A stretch of DNA of 13,100 nucleotides from Chitinophagales bacterium (GTDB lineage Bacteria; Bacteroidota; Bacteroidia; Chitinophagales; Saprospiraceae). Position numbers and translations under genes: made by a program. Each line of letters opens with the position of its first letter. Position 1 is the stretch's first letter. A model generated the notes under the pieces. It saw only the letters and a program-made list of their open reading frames with translations, was not told where the DNA came from and did no database searches. Shown in pieces: positions 7,453 through 13,100 of this stretch. The stretch lies in the NCBI GenBank assembly GCA_013298445.1, contig JAAFHQ010000069.1, forward strand, positions 1 to 13,100, written 5' to 3'.

Positions 7453-7509
7453 AACAAGCGAATGTATATGCCCAATAATAGAACTCTGTAAGTTTATTTG
7501 ATTTTGTAC

Positions 7510-7540
7510 AATATAACACTGTAAACATAGTGTTTATATT
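7510..7540. repeat. AT-rich inverted repeat
   Basis: aatataacact (7510-7520) and agtgtttatatt (7529-7540) are inverted copies differing by one inserted base, around an 8-nt loop. The position between two terminator-like hairpins suggests part of a structured RNA or a protein-binding site. Nothing else points to a role. Confidence 0.5.
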
Positions 7541-7549
7541 ATTCACAAA

Positions 7550-7613
7550 GGGGTCCAAATGTAGCGTTTTTTGTCATTGATTTTGTTCCCGCTACAAATG
7601 GATCCCTTTTTTT
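7550..7613 (+). terminator. Terminator-like long hairpin with T7 tail, downstream of the MutS-like gene
   Basis: Left arm 7550-7566 (ggggtccaaatgtagcg) pairs with 7590-7606 (cgctacaaatggatccc). This gives two stem blocks of 7 and 8 bp (one G-T pair) around a 2x2 internal loop, with a 23-nt loop. On the plus strand seven T follow directly (7607-7613). It lies 40 nt beyond the stop of the minus-strand MutS-like gene and may act in both directions, though the minus-strand T-run is weak. The long loop makes it a less typical terminator. Confidence 0.55.
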
Positions 7614-7645
7614 ATTATTTGATTTTCAATACTATACCCTTTTTT

Positions 7646-9436
7646 TTAATCCACTCCAATCCCCATCCGGCGCATCAATAAAGACGCATTAAAACTCTGG
7701 CTGATACCGGGTTTAAGGGTATAATCAAAGTACAACTCATCACCTTGGATGTCCACTTCCATACACACATTTTGAATCAATCCAGGATTTTCTGCTTCCA
7801 TCGCGGTAAGTTCTAGGTCATGGGTGGCAATGAAGCCAGCACTACCATGGCGCAAAAGCTGCAACATCAGCGCCCGTGAGCCCTGGTGCCGATCCCGGGA
7901 ATTGGTGCCTTTCAAAATTTCATCCAAAAGAAAAAATACCCCGTTGATCTGTCCTTCTTGAGCAACTACCGCATCAAGCATAGCCCGCAAGCGGCGCAAC
8001 TCAGCATAAAAAGAGGAGGCACTAGCCGATAGGTCGTCCTGTGTACGCATTCCAGTAAACACCAACAAGGGCGGCATACTCAAGGCTTGGGCACATACAG
8101 GTGCCCCCGCCTGAGCCAATACCAGATTGACCCCCAAACTGCGCAACCAGGTGCTTTTCCCGGCCATGTTAGAGCCGGTAAGCAGTTTTAAGTGTTGATG
8201 GGTTGGCATCTGCAAGTCGTTGCCGATGCGGCGATTGCCCGGGATCAAAGGATGGCCCAATTGTTTGGCCGACAGGCTCGCCTCCTCGTGGAGTACCGGA
8301 AAAACCCAATCTGCTTGGTTGTAATGTAAGTTGGCCAGACTGCTCAAGGCATCCAACTCACCCAGGGCTGCAAACCATTGGGGAAGATCCTCTTTGTGCT
8401 CAGCCTTCCATTTTTCCAATTGATACACCCATTGCAAATCCCATACCCCGATCAGGTTGAGGAAAATAGCAAAGGGGTTATTGCGCACATTCAGCTGCCC
8501 CAGGTAGTAAGACAATTGCTTAATGGCACGGGAGGCACCAAATTGAGCTTCGGTGTTGCGAAAATGCGCTTGCACGTTTTTCAACAATGGCGTTTTGACC
8601 TCTAGTTTTTCAATTTGCTGGATCAGAATCCCGTAGCGCAGCAACCAGCTTTCGGCCTTAGCCGTGTATTCAAGGGTGCGATTGACTTGCTGAAGTGTTT
8701 GGCGGAGTAAAAGGGCCGCAGGCAAAATTGCAAGCAAAACCAGCAGCAGCGGATAATTGGGTAAAATAACGATCAAGGCCGCTACCCCCCAGACGGGTAA
8801 AAGCCACAGTGCCCAACGCATCCATTTTTTACCATACACAAAGAACGGTTCATCCATCCATTTTTGCAAAGCCAACTGATAAACTTGCTCATCAGCTTGT
8901 GCCATGCCGTAGGCCCGAAAATGTTGCCGCCAATCCAGCTGAGACCCCAATTCCTGCACTGCCTGTTGGCGTCCACGCACTACCTCGGGCGCTGCAGCGG
9001 ACTGTAACCACTGCGCCAATTGATTGCTACCCGAAGCTGTAACAGTCCGGTTGCAAAACTGAAAAATCGAATAAGGGCCAAACAAATCGAGGTCGCCGGA
9101 ATAAGGATGAAGAGGATCAGCGTACTGCTCACCATTGGGGAATTCCGAAAAATGGTAGTCCAGAGCGGCCCGTTCTTGCCGATTGACTTCTGCCAAACGT
9201 CGGTGGTGTTGCTCCGCTTCCTGTACTTTGCGGTGCCGCAAGATCATCCACAAAAAAAGCGCAATGGCTAAAATCGTCCAACTCAGCGCTAAACTCCAGT
9301 GCTGCTGGGCCAAAAAGATGATCAAAGCTATGGCAAAAACGAAGTACAATAAGCGCCCCAAGGAGAGCAAGTTGTAGCGTTTTTTCAATTGGTCGGCCGC
9401 TTGCCGAAAGTGTTTCTCTCTTTCCTGATAATTCAT
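7646..9436 (-). CDS. Membrane-anchored MutS-family ATPase
   Basis: A 596-residue protein with the MutS ATPase domain at the C-terminus: Walker A GSNMAGKST (421-429), the DDLSASASSFYAEL signature (467-480), Walker B FFLLDE (501-506) followed by the TNSRDR loop, and the switch His in ATHDLE (537-542). The mismatch-binding N-terminal domain of true MutS is missing. Instead there are two hydrophobic pairs, about 28-65 and 207-244, which predict a membrane-anchored protein with about four membrane segments. Between and after them lies a helical lever-like region. Such MutS-related membrane proteins are known by annotation in Bacteroidota but their role is not established, and mismatch repair itself is unlikely. 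Its start lies 40 bp from the divergently transcribed ScfR-like regulator, so the two may be co-regulated. Confidence 0.9.
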   Translation of the reverse strand: MNYQEREKHFRQAADQLKKRYNLLSLGRLLYFVFAIALIIFLAQQHWSLALSWTILAIALFLWMILRHRKVQEAEQHHRRLAEVNRQERAALDYHFSEFPNGEQYADPLHPYSGDLDLFGPYSIFQFCNRTVTASGSNQLAQWLQSAAAPEVVRGRQQAVQELGSQLDWRQHFRAYGMAQADEQVYQLALQKWMDEPFFVYGKKWMRWALWLLPVWGVAALIVILPNYPLLLVLLAILPAALLLRQTLQQVNRTLEYTAKAESWLLRYGILIQQIEKLEVKTPLLKNVQAHFRNTEAQFGASRAIKQLSYYLGQLNVRNNPFAIFLNLIGVWDLQWVYQLEKWKAEHKEDLPQWFAALGELDALSSLANLHYNQADWVFPVLHEEASLSAKQLGHPLIPGNRRIGNDLQMPTHQHLKLLTGSNMAGKSTWLRSLGVNLVLAQAGAPVCAQALSMPPLLVFTGMRTQDDLSASASSFYAELRRLRAMLDAVVAQEGQINGVFFLLDEILKGTNSRDRHQGSRALMLQLLRHGSAGFIATHDLELTAMEAENPGLIQNVCMEVDIQGDELYFDYTLKPGISQSFNASLLMRRMGIGVD

Positions 9437-9439
9437 ATT

Positions 9440-9451
9440 GCGAATATTCGC
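9440..9451. promoter_or_regulatory. Perfect 12-bp palindrome in a 40-bp divergent spacer (candidate operator)
   Basis: GCGAATATTCGC is a perfect palindrome lying 3 bp upstream of the MutS-like start (9436) and 25 bp upstream of the regulator start (9477). On the plus strand it falls between a possible TTG (9438-9440) and a TATTTTTA (9462-9469), a weak -33/-7 pair with a 21-nt gap. A dimeric XRE regulator bound there could block its own promoter. Binding by the neighbouring regulator is inferred from position only. Confidence 0.45.
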
Positions 9452-9476
9452 TGGAAAAAACTATTTTTAACCCGGT

Positions 9477-10964
9477 ATGAGTACAAAAGCACAAAACGAA
9501 CGGATTCTTTTCGGCTTGAAGGTAAAACAACTTCGACAGCATTTGAACCTATCTTTCGCAGATTTATCGGAGAAGGCAGGGATGTCGGTGTCATACCTCA
9601 ACGAAATTGAAAAGGGGAAAAAATACCCCAAAGGAGAAAAAATCCAAACCCTGGCCAAAGCCTTAAACGTGGCACCCCAGGATTTGACTTCATTTGACGT
9701 AGATGAAAGTTTAGCCCCCGTACACGATTTGCTGCAATCCAACTTCTTAAACGAACTCCCTTTGGAGCGTTTTGGTATTGATCTGGCTAAAGTGGTCGAA
9801 ATCATCGCCGGTGCACCCTCACGGGTTGGGGCATTTATTTCCACTTTGCTGGAGTTGTCCCGCAATTACGCCTTGCGGCAGGAGCATTTTTATTTTAGTG
9901 CCCTACGCTCTTACCTGGAACTGAACAACAACTACTTTGACGGCCTCGAAAAAGCGGCAGATCAGTTCCTATTGGAGTTCCAAATACCCGCCAAACGCCC
10001 TTTGGCCGGCGAAAAACTGCGCAACGTTCTGGAGGAAAAATACGACTACATCATCCACGAAAATGGTCTGGATCGTTATCCCGAGTTGCAGCATTTGCGC
10101 TCACTGTTTATCCCCAAGCGCAAGGAATTGCTCCTGAGCAGTAAACTCTCGCCCATTCAGCGGACTTTTGAATACGGCAAAGAACTGGCTTTCCAATTTC
10201 TCAACATCAAGGAACGCGCCTATACTTCTTCCATTTTGCGGGGTCGTACCTTCGAGGAGGTGTTGAACCACTCGCAGGCCATTTATTTTTCCGTCGCCCT
10301 GCACCTGCCACTCAAAGCCATTGTACAGGATCTTGAGTTGTTTTTCCAGCGTAAGACATGGGACGGTGAAGCTTTCCAAGACATCATGCGTCAATACGAT
10401 GCGACTCCAGAAATGTTTTACCATCGCCTGACCAACCTTCTGCCAGGCTTTTTTGGCATTCGCAAGTTGTTTTTCCTGCGCTTTGTACACGACCCTACTC
10501 AAAATAGCTTCGAGGTCGACAAGGAATTGCACCTCAATCACAAGCATCATCCCCACGGCAATGGCATTTATGAGCACTATTGTCGGCGCTGGGTGTCCAT
10601 CGACTTGTTGCAAGAACTGGCGCAACTCAAATCAGTGGGCAAACCCAGTGAACTGTTGATCCGGCCTCAAATTTCCCACTACCTCAATACCTCCGATAAA
10701 TACCTGTGTATCACGGTTGCACGTCCATCCTATCCTTCGCCCAATAAAAATGTGAGCGTGACCATCGGCTTGCTGATCGATGATGAACTGCGCGCTAAAG
10801 TGCAGTTTTTGAACGATCCTGTCATTCCTGCTCGCGAAGTGCACACCACTTGTGAGCGTTGTCCCATCGAAAATTGTGTCGAACGCGCGGCAGAACCCTC
10901 GATTGTCCAGAAAAAGCAGCAATTTCAACAAATCCAGGAGCGTTTGAATAAGCTCTTAAGTTAG
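9477..10964 (+). CDS. XRE-family transcriptional regulator, ScfR/RamB-like
   Basis: A 495-residue DNA-binding regulator. Residues about 11-72 form an XRE helix-turn-helix (LKVKQLRQHLNLSFADLSEK then MSVSYLNEIEKGKKYPKGEK). The middle corresponds to the ImmA/IrrE-like domain of short-chain fatty acyl regulators, but the zinc-protease HExxH motif is absent: the matching region reads SPIQRTFEYGKELAFQFLN. The C-terminal domain ends with CERCPIENCVERAAEP (459-474), the cysteine motif typical of the ScfR C-terminal domain. Family members such as RamB sense acyl-CoA-type metabolites and control acetate or propionate metabolism. The ligand here is unknown. It is divergent from the MutS-like gene (40 bp) and precedes the peptidase gene by 41 bp. 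The start ATG at 9477 gives the expected short N-terminus before the HTH. Confidence 0.87.
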   Translation: MSTKAQNERILFGLKVKQLRQHLNLSFADLSEKAGMSVSYLNEIEKGKKYPKGEKIQTLAKALNVAPQDLTSFDVDESLAPVHDLLQSNFLNELPLERFGIDLAKVVEIIAGAPSRVGAFISTLLELSRNYALRQEHFYFSALRSYLELNNNYFDGLEKAADQFLLEFQIPAKRPLAGEKLRNVLEEKYDYIIHENGLDRYPELQHLRSLFIPKRKELLLSSKLSPIQRTFEYGKELAFQFLNIKERAYTSSILRGRTFEEVLNHSQAIYFSVALHLPLKAIVQDLELFFQRKTWDGEAFQDIMRQYDATPEMFYHRLTNLLPGFFGIRKLFFLRFVHDPTQNSFEVDKELHLNHKHHPHGNGIYEHYCRRWVSIDLLQELAQLKSVGKPSELLIRPQISHYLNTSDKYLCITVARPSYPSPNKNVSVTIGLLIDDELRAKVQFLNDPVIPAREVHTTCERCPIENCVERAAEPSIVQKKQQFQQIQERLNKLLS

Positions 10965-11005
10965 TTTTACCGCACTAACGTTTATTACAACAAAACACGA
11001 AAAAA

Positions 11006-13100
11006 ATGTTCAAGCATTTACTGTTTGTCACTCTGAGCTGTTTGTCCTTACTCACACTACAGGCTCAAAAGGCCATTACATTGGAAGATATTTGGAAAAA
11101 ATACACCTTCTCCACGCGTAGTGTACCAGGTTTTACTTTTCAGAATGATGGTCGCCATTATACCAAACTCGACCGCAACAAAATTGTGCAATTGGACCTG
11201 ACCACCGGGGCCGCCACTGCTACCATTCTTGATCCTGCCACGCTGAGCAATAACGTACAAATTGAAGAATACCAGTTTAGTGGCGACGAAAGCAAAATCC
11301 TGCTGGCTACTGGCATTGAACCGATTTATCGCCACTCCAGTCGAGCCACCTTTTTTGTATACGACCGCAACCAAAAACAACTGACCCCTTTATTCGCTGA
11401 GGGAAAAGTCATGTACGCCAGTTTTTCTCCCAAAGCCGACAAAGTGGCTTTTGTGTACAAAAACAACCTGTATTACAAGGACTTGACTTCGGGCAAAACC
11501 ACCCAAATCACCAAAGATGGCACCCTTAATGCAATCATCAATGGCGCTACGGACTGGGTATACGAGGAAGAATTTTCGATGGACAAAGGTTTCGCATGGT
11601 CGCCCGACGGCAGCAGCATTGCCTTTTTTCGCTTCGACGAGCAGGAGGTGCCTCAATTTACCTTGACCAACTTTGAGGCGGGCATGTATCCCGATTACGT
11701 GACGTTTAAGTACCCTAAAGTTGGGGAAAAAAACTCCAAAGTTGGCATCCACATCTACAACCTGAGCACAGGCCGGACCGTAAAAACCGAAACCGACCCT
11801 GCCACCGAGTACATCCCCCGCATCAAGTGGACCAATGACCCCAACAAACTCAGCATCTTTCTGCTCAACCGCCACCAAAACCAACTGGACCTGGTATTTG
11901 CTGATGCCACCACGGGCAAAACCCAGCTCATTCTGCAAGAAGACAGCAAATACTACGTGGACATCCACGACAACCTCAGTTTTTTGCAGGATGGCAAACA
12001 CTTCATCTGGACCAGCGAAATGGATGGCTGGAATCACCTCTACCTTTATGATCTGAGCGGCAATATGGTGCGCCAAATCACCACGGGCAAATGGGAAGTG
12101 AGCAGTTATTATGGGGTGGATGAAAAAACGGGGACTCTGTATTACCAGGCAGCTGAAAACTCAGCACTGGAGCGGCAGGTCTACCAAATTGGGCTGGACG
12201 GCAAAAACAAAAAAGCGCTGTTTGCTGAAAAAGGTTGGGCCGAGGCTCAATTCAGTCCTACGTTTTCCTATTATGTGATCGATCATTCGACGGCCAATGC
12301 GCCAAGTACCTACACCGTTTTTGACCAAAAAGGCAGCAAAGTTCGGGTAATTGAAGACAATGTTTTTGTCAAAAATCTGCAAAAGGAATACAACGTACAA
12401 GCGGTAGAGTTTTTTGCCTTCAAATCCCGTTCAGGAGTAGACCTCAATGGCTGGATGATCAAACCTGCCAATTTTGACCCAACCAAAAAACACCCCGTCC
12501 TGATGTTTCTTTACGGCGGCCCCGGCAGCCAGGAGGTAAAGGACAGTTGGCGTGGCCAGAATTATTGGTGGTTCCAACTATTGGCCCAAAAAGGCTACAT
12601 CGTTGCCTGTGTGGACAATCGGGGTACGGGTGGTCGCGGTGAAGAATTCAAAAAAATGACCTACCTACAATTGGGCAAATACGAAACAGAAGACCAAATC
12701 GACGCTGCTAAATACCTTGGCAATTTGCGCTATGTAGACCAAGGGAAGATTGGCATCTTCGGCTGGAGCTATGGGGGCTACATGTCTTCCCTGTGTTTGT
12801 TCAAAGGCGCTGGTACTTTCAAAGCCGCCATCGCAGTGGCGCCCGTGACAAACTGGAAATGGTACGACAACATCTACACCGAGCGTTATATGCGCACGGT
12901 GCAGGAAAATCCAAATGGGTACAAAGACAATTCACCGATCAACTTTGTGGATCAATTAAACGGGGAATACCTGCTGGTACACGGCATGGGCGACGACAAT
13001 GTCCATTTTCAACATACCGCTGAGCTGGTCAACGCCCTGGTGGATGCCGACAAACAGTACGACACCTATTTTTACCCCAATCGCAACCATGGCATTTATG
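11006..13100 (+). CDS. Secreted S9B prolyl oligopeptidase, dipeptidyl peptidase IV type (partial, C-terminus outside window)
   Basis: 698 residues are visible before the window ends. The N-terminus MFKHLLFVTLSCLSLLTLQAQK is a type I signal peptide, with likely cleavage after the Ala-Gln region near residue 21, so the enzyme acts in the periplasm or at the cell surface. Residues about 25-460 form the beta-propeller (DPPIV_N) and carry YEEEF (186-190), whose Glu pair binds the substrate amino terminus in DPP IV. The alpha/beta-hydrolase domain has YGGPG, the nucleophile in GWSYGGYM (Ser588), Asp663 in HGMGDDNVHF and His695 in NHGIY. The triad is complete, so it should release Xaa-Pro or Xaa-Ala dipeptides. 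The ATG at 11006 follows an A-rich stretch. It lies 41 bp after the regulator gene. No clear terminator or promoter is seen between them, so read-through is possible. Confidence 0.93.
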   Translation, partial: MFKHLLFVTLSCLSLLTLQAQKAITLEDIWKKYTFSTRSVPGFTFQNDGRHYTKLDRNKIVQLDLTTGAATATILDPATLSNNVQIEEYQFSGDESKILLATGIEPIYRHSSRATFFVYDRNQKQLTPLFAEGKVMYASFSPKADKVAFVYKNNLYYKDLTSGKTTQITKDGTLNAIINGATDWVYEEEFSMDKGFAWSPDGSSIAFFRFDEQEVPQFTLTNFEAGMYPDYVTFKYPKVGEKNSKVGIHIYNLSTGRTVKTETDPATEYIPRIKWTNDPNKLSIFLLNRHQNQLDLVFADATTGKTQLILQEDSKYYVDIHDNLSFLQDGKHFIWTSEMDGWNHLYLYDLSGNMVRQITTGKWEVSSYYGVDEKTGTLYYQAAENSALERQVYQIGLDGKNKKALFAEKGWAEAQFSPTFSYYVIDHSTANAPSTYTVFDQKGSKVRVIEDNVFVKNLQKEYNVQAVEFFAFKSRSGVDLNGWMIKPANFDPTKKHPVLMFLYGGPGSQEVKDSWRGQNYWWFQLLAQKGYIVACVDNRGTGGRGEEFKKMTYLQLGKYETEDQIDAAKYLGNLRYVDQGKIGIFGWSYGGYMSSLCLFKGAGTFKAAIAVAPVTNWKWYDNIYTERYMRTVQENPNGYKDNSPINFVDQLNGEYLLVHGMGDDNVHFQHTAELVNALVDADKQYDTYFYPNRNHGIY

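Larger units (their letters stand above)
6770..7645. other. Hairpin-rich, AT-rich stretch with no convincing gene
   Basis: About 880 bp between the 3' ends of paralog 2 (+) and the MutS-like gene (-). It is visibly richer in A and T than the flanking genes. It holds four hairpins (6797-6837, 7426-7452, 7510-7540, 7550-7606), a direct repeat agggcaaaat at 7183-7192 and 7200-7209, and at most one 50-codon reading frame on the minus strand. Two of the hairpins are followed by T-runs on the plus strand. That fits either a long 3' UTR of the paralog operon or an independent plus-strand small RNA. I found no clean promoter pattern upstream of the 7426 hairpin. Confidence 0.6.

Noticed and set aside
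7646..9436. True mismatch-repair MutS
   Set aside because: It lacks the N-terminal mismatch-binding domain and its Phe-x-Glu motif, is shorter than MutS, and carries membrane segments.
10101..10625. 174-codon frame on the minus strand
   Set aside because: Antisense to the ScfR-like regulator, with no start context or recognisable domain.
9477..10964. XRE protein as an antitoxin of a toxin-antitoxin pair
   Set aside because: At 495 residues with a ScfR C-terminal cysteine motif, it is far larger than an antitoxin. Its neighbours are a membrane ATPase and a peptidase, not toxins.
9477..10964. IrrE/ImmA-type metalloprotease activity
   Set aside because: No HExxH motif is present in the middle domain.
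11390..12076. Long open frame (228 codons) on the minus strand
   Set aside because: It lies wholly antisense to the beta-propeller coding region of the S9 peptidase, which has clear family motifs. The translated frame is valine/phenylalanine-rich with no motif, as expected for an antisense shadow.

Overview
The window looks like a chromosomal segment from a Bacteroidota bacterium. A Saprospiria-type organism (Haliscomenobacter or Lewinella relatives) is my best guess from gene style, but this is inference. Three things support the phylum: an upstream element matching the Bacteroidota promoter pattern (TTTG, 18 nt, TAnnTTTG) before position 3713, weak or absent Shine-Dalgarno sequences, and gene families common in that phylum (membrane-anchored MutS-like ATPase, secreted S9 dipeptidyl peptidase).

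Layout. Positions 1-440 (-) hold the N-terminal part of a left-handed beta-helix sugar N-acetyltransferase of the WbpD/WlbB type. Positions 441-570 hold a compound inverted repeat with three 10-bp direct repeats. Positions 571-2757 (-) are a two-gene operon: a DctA-type dicarboxylate/cation symporter followed after 6 bp by a MoxR-family AAA+ ATPase. Upstream of it, 2775-2933 is a large imperfect inverted repeat with 51-nt arms, ending only 17 nt from the dctA start. Positions 3003-3437 (-) encode a 144-residue cysteine-containing protein that I do not recognise.

Positions 3713-6769 (+) are two adjacent, collinear but strongly diverged paralogs (490 and 505 aa) of an alpha-helical, TPR-like family of unknown function, driven by a recognisable promoter. 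They are followed by about 880 bp of AT-rich DNA (6770-7645) with no convincing gene but several hairpins, including two that look like plus-strand intrinsic terminators. This makes an untranslated RNA or a long 3' UTR possible.

Positions 7646-9436 (-) encode a membrane-anchored MutS-family ATPase. It is transcribed divergently from a ScfR/RamB-like XRE regulator (9477-10964, +). The 40-bp spacer carries a perfect 12-bp palindrome, a natural candidate operator. Positions 11006-13100 (+) encode a secreted S9B dipeptidyl peptidase (DPP IV-like). It has the complete Ser-Asp-His triad and is cut by the window end just after the catalytic His.

Most of the window is ordinary housekeeping or metabolic content. 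The parts least explained by known functions are the tandem unknown-family pair, the two large inverted repeats flanking the dctA-moxR operon, and the hairpin-rich gap 6770-7645. No rRNA, tRNA, CRISPR array or transposase was seen.
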